A stretch of DNA of 64,000 nt from Proteromonas lacertae (GCA_002245135.1 NGBS01000886.1:83427-147426); one strand, 5' to 3'. Shown: positions 11,604 to 23,313, numbered from the stretch's first letter. Numbers and translations are program-made. The notes: generated by a model from the letters alone, not told the origin.

Positions 11604-14543
11604 TTAGACTACGGTTTTGAATGGAATGTAAGGAGTGTTACATTTAGGACATCTTTGTTCTGGCTTTCCAACTAAACCGTATTGGTCGCATACTTGGCAT
11701 TGTAAACGGTATACAATAGATAATTTATCAGGAATAGTATTACATGAAGGACATTTCAAAGAAATAAATCCACCACATTTAGCACAACGTAAACATTTTT
11801 GAGAAGCATTATTGATTGGTACATTACTACAATCATTATGACAGTAATTACATTTAGTCATAATCTTATCACCATGTATTAATTTCATAATATTAGTGAT
11901 CTTATTACAACTACTACATGTAACAGGGTAAGCTTCATAAGTTGTAAGATTATTACATGGTTTTTGACAGGTAACACAATGTAATTGTAATATCTTACCA
12001 CATTTACATTTATGATACATTTCAGGCATATAAGCATTACTAGCAGATAATGATGATGTAGATGAGTTATTATTAACAGGTGAGAAACTAGCATTCACTA
12101 ATTTCTTGGTTTCTTCATCTGAAGCTGGTGCTGTTGGTATAGAAGCTACATAATCTTGATGTTTCTTATAATATAATACCAAATGTTGGATTTGTTGAAA
12201 TAAGTCGAATGCATCATTTGTCAAGATTGTCATATTTCCTTGATTACTCATTATCTCTAATACCAAATCACTATATTCAACATGTAATAAAGCACAATCA
12301 AACTCAGTGATCAATTCATTATTGCTCTTATATACTTGGACTGTTTTGTTAGTAACAATGATATTACAGTGAGAATCACATCTTATTGATGATGATAATA
12401 CTTGACCACTACTTTCTTTACGATAAGCAGTAAGTGGTTCATTATTATCGACATTATTAGATTCATTAATTTCCTCCTTTTGATGTGGATTATATTCACA
12501 TATCTTTCGATGATAAGCATGTTGTCTATATTCTGATACATTAGTTGCAGATGTTTTATTAGCTTCTTTACTATGTATTTCATTATTAATCCATTGATCT
12601 TTATCAGATTGAATATAATCATGATATAAACCATTATGGTCGATATTCGAATAGGCAACTACAGTGAAACTCATATTAATTGGTTTACTAGCATCACTTC
12701 CTTTACCATCTAACTTCATAGTGAAATCTCTACTATGTTTAAGTGGTAAGAATTTATCACTTCCAATTTTACCTTTTGCTAACACATTCTTCATACATCC
12801 ACCTACATCAGATACTGCTATTTCAATATCTTTCTTATCCACTATTTGATCATTTACTACTTCAATTACTAATCCATCAAGTTCACTACAACTATAAGCT
12901 ATTTTACCACCCTTTTCACATTTCTCACATTGAGCAGTTGTTGTTGAACTTCCTAATCTTGCACCAATCAAAGCAGCACCTTTTTGAGCATTCAAATTCT
13001 CAATAATAATCTCTTTAAACATTAAATAATACTTTCTACTGCAACTTACTTCCATATTGAAATTAACAGTGATTGATGGATGAATAGTTCCATTCTCTAA
13101 CTTCACATCAACGTACTTTTTCGGTCCACAGAATAAATTATGTAAAGAAACATAGAAATCACCATAATAAACACTTTGATCTTCATTCCAAGCTTCACAA
13201 ATCATATATTTATGATGTAATTCATAGATTTGTTTTGTTTTATATTGTAATGGTAATGTAGCAACTGGAGCAACAAACTTATTACCAGGTAATTTGGACA
13301 TTGTTATTAATTTTGTATTGAATCCATTGATTGCATACATAATAAGCTTCAAATTAGGAATATCTTCAGAAGATTGACAGGTGATTGTGTTTAATTTCAA
13401 GTTGAATATTACATCGTCCACTGTCTGTGTATCACTGTTTGGAGGGAAGCATGCTGGTTCACTTCCATTGAAAGAAGTCATTGGTTTCTCAGCTCCTAAG
13501 ATGGCATGAGGAATAGTTGTAATGTTGATGTAAGAATGACAATTACCGTTGTAAATATGTTGTCCATTCACTGATTGTACGAAATTAGGGAATGGTGAGA
13601 CTTCTAAGCTGCATGTGAGCAAATCAGTCAATTTACTGGTTGAATCGAAACTTGCTTCTACTTTAGCTAATGGTTGTTCTGCTTCAAATAATGATTTCAA
13701 GTCTAATTGATGTGTACCTATTTTTTGAGGTTGTAATTCACCTTTATCACCTTGAACTTGAGTGTAATAGTTAAAATCGATTTTTGCATTTCCTGAAGCT
13801 ACTTGTTCATATGTAATTGGTAATGTAAAGCTGTATTTCTCTTTACTGGTATCTAACTTCCAATCAGGAGCATTTTGTAATTTGTGGAAAGTTGGAAGGA
13901 CTAATTTGTAGGGAGTATCTGCTACTTTCATTTCTAATGCGATTGTAACGAATTCCTTTTGTACTTTGGCTACTGTTAACTCTTTAATGGTAATTACAGT
14001 ATTGGTGGTTTCTTTGCTGTAACATTCGAATTCTAATTCACTGTCGTACTTTTCATGGGATAACTTAACTCGATGTTTGGATGGTCCAGATGCAATTGAG
14101 TATAAATCAAGAGATACACTTCCTAATAAAGTAGCGCCTGTCACCTTTGGTCCTGCTTTATTTGAATAGACGTATATGGTTAAATACTCTTGATGGAGGT
14201 GAACGAGCGAGGGAATAGTTCTTGGCAACATACATTTGTCGTCCCAGGTATAAGTGTCAGTACCGTGCTTAACAGCAAGTGTAGATTTAAACTGATCTGT
14301 CCATGGGAAGTTTATAGCAATAAAAGGGTGGATTTCTTCAGTGTGGTCTGAGAGCCTTACATATTTCAGATGTTGAACTATATAAACATAAAAATGCAGA
14401 CGATACCCAAAAAGTCGAAGTGGTAAGGGAAATTCATCTAAATCTGTAAGATGAAAAATTTCAAAATTTTTAAAAAAAATTAGGAATATTACCGTTATAT
14501 TCAATTTAGATTTTAAGTCATTTCCATTTTTTCTAACTGCCAT
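11604..14543 (-). CDS. C2-like repeat protein with C-terminal zinc-ribbon array (paralogue A)
   Basis: Exons 14543-14493, 14437-14407 and 14377-11604 encode about 951 residues. The unspliced frame is also open, but splicing gives a better C2 start (NFPYHFDFLVQHLKYVRLSD, then HPFIAINFPWTDQF). The N-terminal 150 residues resemble a C2 beta-sandwich, including GSVSLDLYSIASGPSKHRVK. At least two more beta-rich modules follow, up to about residue 800. The last 130 residues carry many CxxC pairs: CKCGKILQLHCVTC, CSSCNK, CNYCHNDC, CLRCAKCGG, CPSCN, CQVC, CPKCNTPYIPF. These resemble tandem zinc ribbons. A related protein lies at 16048-19515 on the other strand. Membrane binding through C2 is plausible from the fold, but I see no full set of calcium-binding Asp residues. 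Confidence 0.75.
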   Translation of the reverse strand: MAVRKNGNDLKSKLNITVIFLIFFKNFEIFHLTDLDEFPLPLRLFGYRLHFYVYIVQHLKYVRLSDHTEEIHPFIAINFPWTDQFKSTLAVKHGTDTYTWDDKCMLPRTIPSLVHLHQEYLTIYVYSNKAGPKVTGATLLGSVSLDLYSIASGPSKHRVKLSHEKYDSELEFECYSKETTNTVITIKELTVAKVQKEFVTIALEMKVADTPYKLVLPTFHKLQNAPDWKLDTSKEKYSFTLPITYEQVASGNAKIDFNYYTQVQGDKGELQPQKIGTHQLDLKSLFEAEQPLAKVEASFDSTSKLTDLLTCSLEVSPFPNFVQSVNGQHIYNGNCHSYINITTIPHAILGAEKPMTSFNGSEPACFPPNSDTQTVDDVIFNLKLNTITCQSSEDIPNLKLIMYAINGFNTKLITMSKLPGNKFVAPVATLPLQYKTKQIYELHHKYMICEAWNEDQSVYYGDFYVSLHNLFCGPKKYVDVKLENGTIHPSITVNFNMEVSCSRKYYLMFKEIIIENLNAQKGAALIGARLGSSTTTAQCEKCEKGGKIAYSCSELDGLVIEVVNDQIVDKKDIEIAVSDVGGCMKNVLAKGKIGSDKFLPLKHSRDFTMKLDGKGSDASKPINMSFTVVAYSNIDHNGLYHDYIQSDKDQWINNEIHSKEANKTSATNVSEYRQHAYHRKICEYNPHQKEEINESNNVDNNEPLTAYRKESSGQVLSSSIRCDSHCNIIVTNKTVQVYKSNNELITEFDCALLHVEYSDLVLEIMSNQGNMTILTNDAFDLFQQIQHLVLYYKKHQDYVASIPTAPASDEETKKLVNASFSPVNNNSSTSSLSASNAYMPEMYHKCKCGKILQLHCVTCQKPCNNLTTYEAYPVTCSSCNKITNIMKLIHGDKIMTKCNYCHNDCSNVPINNASQKCLRCAKCGGFISLKCPSCNTIPDKLSIVYRLQCQVCDQYGLVGKPEQRCPKCNTPYIPFKTVV

Positions 14544-14639
14544 TATATTGTCAAATATGCTACATGCCCTATGCTCATAGAACTTTTCTTATAAAAACAT
14601 TTTTATATCAGACTAATACAGTTAAATTATATAATTACA

Positions 14640-15959
14640 TTATGAGGGAGTTAAAAAGTTGTTTACTTGAATCCACCATTCCTTTTCAGCTTCAAATAGT
14701 TTAATCATATCATACGCACTTAAATCATCATCAGGTGTTCTTGTTCTAATACAAAAAAAATAGATTATAAAAAATACGTTTCTACTGTAAAGGCATCAAT
14801 AGCTAAAACAGTAAAGTTATTAGGATCATGAACATCCTCTGGCACAGGTGGTGGTAAGGTAGAAGCAGAAGTAATTGGTTCTAATTGCACATTATTCTGC
14901 GAATTACTATCTTCCAAGTCATGTTCTTTACCATAAACCCATTCTATAGCCATCACTTGTGATCCTTTTCGTTTTCTATCAGTGCTAATGATTGTAGTGG
15001 TTGTTGGACTCTTTAAAGAATAAGGTGAAACTTCTCTTCTTTTATAAGTCACTACATTTTTACTGTCAAATGGTTTCATTCGAATAGAAGCAGGGGTACC
15101 AACTTTCTCATGGATTGGCATTCCTTTACATATTGGAAATGAAGTGAATGGACTAATTTTCACTATCTCTTCATCAAATTCATCATGTGGAGGATATTCC
15201 ATAAATGATGAATCTATAAGTGGATTAGGAGCTGTATAAGGTCTTGAACTGTTAGTACTAGCAAATGTCGTTGATAATGGAGATGCGGAGGTAAACGACA
15301 AGTAACGCACTTGATCTGGAGTTAAATTATAATTATTATTACTATAACATGTTTGTAAGGTAGAGTTACTTTTAGAATGTCGTTTTGACTTTGGACTTCC
15401 ATGTCTGCTTCTATTAGGTGATTTATTTAATGATTGGCACTTTGCACAATTACACATACTACTAAGATACTTATACCTAACATCAGTTTTGTTAATTCCT
15501 TTACATTTACAAGGTATTGTGTATGGATCAATATATCCTAATTTTACTTGAGAATTATCTTCTGCTAATAATGCTAAACCATCAGGTTCTCTCATTGTTT
15601 TTACTTTTACTAGATCTGTATAAGAATCTTTCCAGTAAGAGGGTTTGAGAGAGGATGTTGAAGATTGAGTAGATACTGAACCCTTCATCTGAATTACTGG
15701 TAATAGTGGAACTGGTGAATTTACCTTCATCTATTTAGTAAAAATGGAAAAATACTGGTGAACGTGCTAAATCAGATTTTTTATTATTTCTATTATTCTA
15801 TTTTGAACTATTATCATAAAATGAATACCGTTTCAGCACGATCATATCTTCTTCTACCATTTGGAGTAGAATAAGTGAATTTTTTCTATTTGTATATATT
15901 ACTAATGGTCTATATACAGGCATATCATCAGCACTAGTTACAACCTTCAACTGTTGCAT
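14640..15959 (-). CDS. Unknown Ser/Pro-rich protein (five exons) between the C2/zinc-ribbon paralogues
   Basis: The family is not recognised. Exons 15959-15918, 15885-15829, 15797-15756, 15730-14778 and 14745-14640 join in frame with GT-AG introns to give about 399 residues. Three very small first exons encode MQQLKVVTSADDMP, KKFTYSTPNGRRRYDRAET and NNRNNKKSDLARSP. The main exon has a Cys cluster (IPCKCKGINKTD; SSMCNCAKCQSLNKSPNRSR) that could bind one metal. Short motifs follow, such as FPICKGMPIHEKVGTPASIR. The last exon ends in a charged helix (DDDLSAYDMIKLFEAEKEWW). It is divergent from paralogue B with 88 bp between start codons, so the two may share a promoter region. Confidence 0.65.
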
Positions 15960-15994
15960 CTAAAATCGTCTTTTTAAAAGTGAAACGAACTTAA

Positions 15995-16016
15995 AGGCTT
16001 GAGTTAAGACAAGCCT
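15995..16016. promoter_or_regulatory. Inverted repeat in the divergent promoter
   Basis: AGGCTTG (15995-16001) and CAAGCCT (16010-16016) are perfect inverted arms around an 8-nt spacer. They lie in the 88-bp gap between two divergent start codons, in an otherwise AT-rich stretch. This could be a binding site for a dimeric factor serving both genes. That role is inferred; only the symmetry is seen. Confidence 0.4.
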
Positions 16017-16047
16017 AATATGATTTAAAAATAGGATTTTCAAGGAA

Positions 16048-19000
16048 ATGTCGAAGTTTAAATTAAAATGTAAGTCTTATTTTTATTTTATATTTTGTAA
16101 TAGTTAATAATTTTCAATTAGAGATCAAAAAACAGATTAATGATTGGAGCCCTTATATCCAGATTTCAATTTCAGGTGATTTATTACAGAAGACAAAAAC
16201 TAAAAGTTATAAAAGACTGCAAAATAATATCATATCGTGGGATGATCAGGTTATTTTTACTTATAACTGTAATGATCTAAATAGATTGCATCAGCTATAC
16301 TGTGTGATTGAAGTATATTCAGAAAAGAATAGCAAATCAGCAGAAACACCTTTTTTGGGTGATTGTGAAATTGACCTCTACTCTTTATTTATAGGTCCTT
16401 CTGCTCACAGAATCGCTTTATCACACACAGTAATTGAAGCTGAATTAAAATTTGACTTGATTTGTATTCAACATTCACTTTGTACAATCACAATTGACAC
16501 ATTATGTATAACTAATATACCAGAAGAAGAGAAGAAAATAATAATTAGTTGTGAGATCCCCAGTTCCAAGAAGAAGATATCCAAACAATTCATTAATACC
16601 AATGGTACAAAGTCACCTTGGTCAGTATTAAATGAAAGTTTACCTCCACTCACAGATTACTTCAGTTATTCAGATTTATTCAATTATGATACAGGTTTAA
16701 CCATCACAATTAAAGAACCTTCTACTCTTTTTACACAAAAGACTATTGGAGAGTGTAATATTCATTTTGATCCACCAGCTATTAAATGTAAATCATCAGA
16801 AGCATCAGTTACCGATATTCCAATTCCAGGTTCAAATTTAAAATTAAGTGCATCTATCTCCATTTCAGATTTTCCAACTTATTTACAATGTAAACGTGGA
16901 GAACATATATTTACACGATTTGAAAATCATTATAATGATATTGAATACTATCCCTGTGGTAAAACACTTGATGAAAAACCATTACTTCAATTCAGTGAAA
17001 AAGTTCCGTTCTGTATTCCTTCCTTCAGTCCAACAATGTCAAAATATCCACTAACATTTGTATTAACCATTTCAGACGTTAAAGTAATATTGTCAAGACA
17101 AATTCCACAAAATGACTTGGAGCTAACCGCAAAAATTACCAAATATCCAACCGTTACTACGACATTCCAACACTCTAATTATACAGCTACCAATAATGCA
17201 CAAACGATGACGTCATTGTTGAAAACTTCAAAATCATTACCAATTAATCCTCCTCCACAACCATTACCATCTCAATCTCAGCCTATTCCAATATCAATAC
17301 CTCAACCACAGCCACCAGTGTCAGTATCAGTTCAATCACCTATGAATAATACCAATTCAATAGAAAAATCAAATGTAAACAATAAAAGATATTCTCCAAA
17401 TAGACATTCAGTCAATGATATTTCTACTATAAACACTTCAAATATTTCATTGGAAAATTCATTAAATAATATAAGCAATACATCCATAATAGGAGATAAT
17501 GAACAAAATAATACAACAGCTTGTACTACAACAACAACAACTACTACTACAGTTGATAAAAGTCATATATATTCATTCAATGATGTAAAACTCCAAGATA
17601 TCAATACACAATCCGTTTACTATTTAAACCATCGATATTTAATATTCTCCATCTCCAATAAGAATCAAAAAGGTGATTTATATTGTGAAGAATATATCTC
17701 ATTACATAATATATTCAGTGGAGCTACTAAATATCATTTAATATTATATAATAGATACAATCTAACTGAGAAGATTATTGTGGAGTTACAGATACATAGT
17801 GATACTAGTAGAACCGTATGTTTGTTTTTCAATAATATTGAATTGAGTAATTTACCAGAAGTAGATGATTTATTTTTAGAGTATTTTTTTTACTATTTAT
17901 TTATATATTTAAAATAGAATACAATATGAAGATCAAAATATAGAATCAAAACGGCTAGAAGATCAAACTTTCTTTTTCCCACAACCCATCAATATATTTT
18001 ATGATTTAAATTCAACAGCTTATCATTCGAAGGAATTACATATTCGATTAAAACAAGAATCACAAAAGAATAAAATAATTGCTGAAAATAAAGTGTTATT
18101 TTTAAGTTTAGTTCCTTATAAGAATATGCAGCCATTATCACTAAATTTATTCCATGAAAGTAGTACATCAACAAATACACCAATACAACTGTCTTGTACT
18201 GTATTAATAACGACTAATTTAGATAATACAAGTTTATTTGCTGAATATATTCAATTATCCAATGCAATATATGTAAATACAGATGGAATTCATATTCCTA
18301 AAGATTATAAATTATTAAAAGGATTATGTTATTATTTACAACCCTATTATTATAATAAAATAGAAGATGAACCATCAGTATCAAAAGATAAATCAAATTC
18401 CAATGAATTATCACACAAACGAACAAAGTCTTTAAATGTGTTAGTAGGTGAGGTGGCATTATTAAAAAGTAATATTGATTTACCATCACAATTATTACTA
18501 AAGATTGGATTAGATTATTTAATATTAGCTGATTTATATGATGCTGTATTAAGAGAAATTGGTTATGATATATTGAAAGTTAATGCTGTAGGTAATTCAC
18601 TAGAAATCACATCTCCATCAATACAAATACAATGTAAATCATTCAAAGCCTCAGAATTATCTAAACAGATTGATAAACAGATTGATTTACATCATGGTAC
18701 AAGGGAAGTGGAAGTGTTTGCTGAGAATTCAAATGCTGTGGAAATTAATTTTGATAAAGTAATTCCTTCTGTAGATAGAGGACATAAATCTGTTAATATT
18801 ACATCACCACGTCAAATACAGAATGAATTGAATAAAGATATCAATACTAATACACCTCATTTACCACCATTGGCTTTTCATGTGCAACAGCCATTATCTG
18901 AACCATTAAGTCCAGCTTCTGATCATGAGACAAAATTTGATGTATTTTTTATATTATATTATATTATATATATAGAAATCAATAACACCATTTTTACCAG

Positions 19001-19515
19001 ACAATTTCATGTATTATTCAATGATAGATCCAATTAATTTCATAATTCCGCCATTTCCAACTTATAGCCCATTAGAACAACTGTCTGAAGAAGCCTCTGA
19101 GTGTTATGATATATATTTACAATGTATGTGCCATCATTTTGTGAGAATTACTTGTCCAATTTGTGGATCTCAACCATCCACTAATATTCGATATGAAATC
19201 ATCCAATCAGAATGTCCCATTTGCCATGTAACGACTATGATTTCAAGAGTTAATAATAGTGAATCGTTACATAAGTGTAAGACATGTAATGTTGATACAA
19301 TTCTTCATTCTGAAAATAAAACTGTTTGCTTGAGATGTAAATGTAATAAGTATATTTCAATACATTGCAGCTCCTGTAAACAGATTCCACAAGATGAGAA
19401 GAGATGGTACAGAATTGTATGTAAAAATTGTAAGAAAATCAATTTGGTAACTAGATCTGGTAAAAAGTGTGGTAATTGTAAGACTTTATTACCTGATTTG
19501 AAAATATCAAAGTAA
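16048..19515 (+). CDS. C2-like repeat protein with C-terminal zinc-ribbon array (paralogue B)
   Basis: Exons 16048-16069, 16104-17880, 17918-18941 and 18976-19515 encode about 1120 residues. The layout matches the protein at 11604-14543. The N-terminal module has FLGDCEIDLYSLFIGPSAHR, the same place and pattern as GSVSLDLYSIASGPSKHR in paralogue A. A later module has YISLHNIFSGATKYHLILY, matching YVSLHNLFCGPKKYVDVKL in A. The C-terminal 140 residues carry the Cys pairs CMCHHFVRITCPIC, CPICHVTT, CKTCNVDT, CLRCKCNKYISIHCSSC, CKNCKK and CGNCKTLLPDL. A Pro/Gln/Ser/Thr-rich insert at about residues 330-430 is absent from A. The two genes are an inverted, diverged duplication with one gene between. 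Molecular role unknown. Confidence 0.75.
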
Positions 19516-19726
19516 AAGAAACAAATATTAATCATTATAATAAACTCTTTATAAATAATATATCTTAATTGTTGGTTTTAAAAGACATATTCATATTTCA
19601 ATGATTATTAGGAAATATGTCAGAGATTAATATATTCTTTTGATGACTTTCTCAAAAACAATAGAAAAAATGTATTCTTATCTTCCCATATACTTTTCTT
19701 CACGAAATGATCTTTGATATGGTGAG

Positions 19727-19737
19727 ACACAATTATT
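19727..19737 (+). promoter_or_regulatory. Conserved upstream motif of transporter copy 1
   Basis: ACACAATTATT lies 12 nt upstream of the first transporter ATG. The same 11-mer precedes copies 2 (21466-21476) and 3 (23283-23293), 20 nt before their ATGs. The surrounding sequence has diverged more in copy 1, so retention suggests a core-promoter or leader role. Recent duplication could also explain it. Confidence 0.35.
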
Positions 19738-19749
19738 AAAAAAATCAAA

Positions 19750-21238
19750 ATGAAACCTGAACCAGAAGTTTTAAAAACACAAAGAAGATGGTATCAAATA
19801 CCCAAGAGATATGTAGTTTCATTTATGCTAACCTTAGGAGCAACTCTTGTATATTAATCAAAATTAATCATTAGGGGTATTTTGTAAGAGTAGCTATATC
19901 AGTTACAGCCATGCCAATGATGGAAGAATATGGATGGACTGGTATAATTGAAATATTCATTTTTTATAGAAATGCAAAAAGGTACTATTCTATCATCATT
20001 TTATTGGACTTATACTGCTTTTCAAATCCCCGGTGGAGCAATACCAACCAAATATGGAGGAGTATATCTTTTTTTAACACAACTTAAATATCAATTTCTT
20101 TAACAACACACTCCTGCATTGGGAACAGGTATTCTTGCTACAGCTTTTCTCTCATTTCTATTTCCAATATGTTCTGATTATCCTTGGCTTATGTATATTA
20201 TTGTTAGTCAATCATATTAATAGAATGGCTTTAAGAATTGTAATGGGTGGATTTCAATGTATTATGTTGCCAACGATGCATGCTATGTTAAGCCATTGGG
20301 TTCCTCCACAGGAATTTAGCTTTCATACTGCTTTTTGTTGGACAAGTACTGGAATTGGAACTGCTTTAGGAGATTATTTTGCTGGTTTAATTCAAGATAA
20401 ATATGGATGGCGAAGTGTATATTATGTATATGGTTTATTGTGTTTATTTTGGAGTATATTATGGTTTTCATTTATCAGAAACAAGCCAGAAGAAGATGAA
20501 ACTGTAAGTTATGATGAAATTCGAACCATTCAATCTCCAAGTGAAGTAATTTCTAATATGGATAAATTATCAGTTGATTCAATGAAACTTGATGAAGATA
20601 AGAGTAACAAACCCATTCCTTGGTTATCCTTCTTTACTAATAAAGCATCATTGGGATGTATAATGGGTATTTTTGCATATAATTGGGGTTATCATATGTT
20701 AGTAACATATATGCCAACTTATATGCAAAAGATGTTAAATATTGATACTTCCAAAGCAGCTTTTGTGACTATGTTCCCTTTTCTGTTTTTGGCTGTTGTT
20801 AATATAGTTGGTGGTTTATTTGCAGATTGGTTATTGGCAAAAGGAGTAAAGAGAATTTATCTTAGAAAAGTAATATTTATAGTAAGTTCACTTCTTTCTG
20901 GAGTTTGTTTAATGGCTTCTACTTACACTTTAAATATTTATGTTTGTGTAGTTTTAATGACATTATCTGTTGGTATTTCTTCATTCTCTACAATAGGTGT
21001 TTCTCCGAATATAATGGAAATTTCTCCTTCATTTTGTGGAGTTTTGTTGGGAATATGTAATGGTATTGGAGGAATAAGTGGAATTGTTAGTCCTATCATA
21101 ACAGCTGCTATAATTGGAGATAATCCAACGCAGAAGGAGTGGCATTTGGTTTATATTATTCCATGTGTATTGTACGTACTGTCTTGCGTAGTGTTTGGAA
21201 TATGGGGAAGTGTTGAACCTCAACCTTCACTTAATTAA
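19750..21238 (+). CDS. SLC17-type MFS transporter, tandem copy 1
   Basis: This is a 12-helix major facilitator of the SLC17 (sialin / sodium-phosphate / vesicular anion) type; substrate unknown. Exons: 19750-19848, 19875-19941, 19970-about 20061, about 20110-20192 and 20224-21238, about 451 residues. SLC17 hallmarks include an SSFYWTYTAFQIPGGAIPTK-like segment, MLSHWVPPQEFSFHTAFCWT, GWRSVYYVYGLLCLFWSILW and YMPTYMQKMLNID. Introns 1, 2 and 4 are ordinary GT-AG. Intron 3 lacks an in-frame AG acceptor; the frame is only kept if it ends at or next to an AC at 20108-20109. The final exon shares 339 identical bases with copy 3. It is the first of three head-to-tail copies with intergenic gaps of about 258 bp. 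Confidence 0.9.
20321..20659 (+). repeat. Block identical to copy 3 (23881-24219), probable gene conversion
   Basis: Reading the two copies side by side, all 339 bases match, silent sites included. The coding sequence on both sides differs at many positions. Copy 2 shares a shorter identical part, about 240 bases (22054-22295). Sharp borders inside one exon point to gene conversion rather than selection on the protein. Confidence 0.75.
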
Positions 21239-21465
21239 TTCATTTTGTAAATATTATTAAATATTTTTCTATTATTTCAAATTTTGTATTAACTGTACAT
21301 AAATACTATTATTTTAACAAAAATAATCAAATTCTTCATATAATTAGAAATGAGTGATGATTTCGTTCATATACATCACAATTTTATATGTAACTAAAAT
21401 AATCTCAAGAAAATAAGCTATGCACTTCCAAAATAATCTATCATTTCACCTCATATGTGAAAAAA

Positions 21466-21476
21466 ACACAATTATT
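21466..21476 (+). promoter_or_regulatory. Conserved upstream motif of transporter copy 2
   Basis: ACACAATTATT, followed by TTTG and a T-rich leader ending in TTTTTTAAATG. The leader is nearly identical to that of copy 3. Confidence 0.35.
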
Positions 21477-21496
21477 TTGCTATTTTTGTTTTTTAA

Positions 21497-23055
21497 ATGA
21501 AGCCTGAACCAGAGATTTTTAAATCACAAAGAAAGTGGTATCAAATACCTAAGAGATATATTGTTACATTGATGCTAACATTAGGTGCAACTCTTGTATA
21601 ATTGTCGCTTAATTGAATTAGGAATACTTTGTCAGAGTGTCTATTTCAATAACTATTTTACCGATGGGTGATGAATTTGGATGGAATGGTATACATTAGA
21701 TTGTTGTGATTCTAGAAATGACAAAGGGTACTATACAATCATCATTCTTTTGGAGTTATGCATTTATGCAATTTATTACAGGTGCGTTTGCTACTAAATA
21801 TGGAGGAGTATATCTTTTTTATAAGAAATTCAAAACAATTTCTTTAATATACAACTCCTGTATTTGGAATTGGCTTACTTGCAAGTTCTTTTCTATCATT
21901 TTTAACTCCATTATGCTCATATAATGTATCTGTTATGTATATTGTTTAATCATTTAATTGTTTTTTAGAATGGCATCAAGAATAATTATGGGATTATTCC
22001 AAGCAACAATATTTCCAACAATGCATGCTATGTTAAGCCATTGGGTTCCTCCTCAGGAATTTAGCTTTCATACTGCTTTTTGTTGGACAAGTACTGGAAT
22101 TGGAACTGCTTTAGGAGATTATTTTGCTGGTTTAATTCAAGATAAATATGGATGGCGAAGTGTATATTATGTATATGGTTTATTGTGTTTATTTTGGAGT
22201 ATATTATGGTTTTCATTTATCAGAAACAAGCCAGAAGAAGATGAAACTGTAAGTTATGATGAAATTCGAACCATTCAATCTCCAAGTGAAGTAATCTCTA
22301 ATATGGATAAATTATCAGTAGAGTCTATGCGATTAGATGAAGATAAGAGTAACAAGCCCATTCCTTGGTTATCCTTCTTCACTAATAAAGCATCTTTAAG
22401 TTGTATTATAGGAATGACAGGTTATAACTGGGGATTTTTTACACTTGTTACTTACATGCCAACTTACATGCAAAAGATGTTGAATATAGAAACATCAGAA
22501 GCAGCATTTCTCACAATGTTTCCATACTTGTTTTTAGCATTTGTAAATGTAGTTGGCGGATTATTTGCAGATTGGTTATTGGCAAAAGGAGTTAAAAGAA
22601 TTTACATCAGAAAATGTACTTTTATAATAAGTATATTACTCTGTGGAGTATGTTTAATGGGTTCTGTATATATATATATTACTAATTATTCATATAGACA
22701 TTCACTCTAAATAAATATTTGTGTGTGGCTTTAATCACTTTATCTGTTGGTATTGCTTCATTTGCAACTATTGGAATTTCACCAAATATAATGGAAATAT
22801 CTCCTTCATTCTGTGGAGTATTGTTGGGAATATGTAATGGGACAGGTGCTGCTAGTGGTATGGTTAGTCCTATTATCACAGCTGCAATAATTGGAGATAA
22901 TCCTACTCAAACAGAAGTATATATTTTTGTTTTTATTATTATTTATTATTTTATAGTGGCATTTAGCATATATTCTACCATGTGTATTGTATGTACTGTC
23001 TGCAATAATGTTTGGACTTTGGGGAAGTGTTGAACCTCAAATAGCTCTTAATTAA
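21497..23055 (+). CDS. SLC17-type MFS transporter, tandem copy 2
   Basis: Exons: 21497-21595, 21622-21688, 21716-21809, 21853-21936, 21969-22665, 22698-22916 and 22957-23055, giving about 452 residues. It has the same transporter signatures as copy 1. Two introns are unique to this copy: 22666-22697, interrupting the loop read as ASTYTLNIYVC in copy 1, and 22917-22956, before WHLAYILPCVLYVLSA. Copies 1 and 3 are continuous at both places. Intron 3 (21810-21852) reads as an AT-AC intron that keeps the frame (KYGGVTPVFGIG). Copy 2 has the most diverged second half (MTGYNWGFFTLV), yet shares about 240 identical bases with its neighbours at 22054-22295. Confidence 0.9.
21810..21852 (+). other. 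Putative AT-AC (U12-like) intron in transporter copy 2
   Basis: The intron starts ATATCTTTTTT, close to the U12-type AT-AC donor consensus ATATCCTTT. It contains TTTCTTTAAT near its end, close to the U12 branch consensus TTCCTTAAC, and ends ATAC. Using these ends joins GGA GGA GT to A ACT CCT in frame. No AG acceptor nearby keeps the frame. The branch-to-acceptor distance, about 5 nt, is shorter than typical for U12 introns. Confidence 0.5.
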
Positions 23056-23282
23056 TAAATATTTTAAAATGTTGTTAATCATTACTTCTTCTTTAATAAA
23101 TATTGTATGAATATTGGATTATAATGATTGAAATCATTCCTTAAATCGCCAATAGTCATTTGAAACAAGATTCATTGCATTATTGATTTTTTTATACATT
23201 TATCATGCCATTGAGTTGTTTCATGTTATAATATACTCTCTGCTTTATTAAACATAATAGTATATGAGAAAATGACAAAAAA

Positions 23283-23293
23283 ACACAATTATT
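23283..23293 (+). promoter_or_regulatory. Conserved upstream motif of transporter copy 3
   Basis: ACACAATTATT, with a flanking leader shared with copy 2. It lies 20 nt upstream of the ATG at 23314. Confidence 0.35.
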
Positions 23294-23313
23294 TTGATTC
23301 TTTTGTTTTTTAA

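Noticed and set aside
21808-21825. An 18-nt GT-AG intron (gtatatc...ataag) as an alternative for transporter intron 3
   Set aside because: It leaves the downstream exon in the wrong frame and the AG is absent from copy 1.
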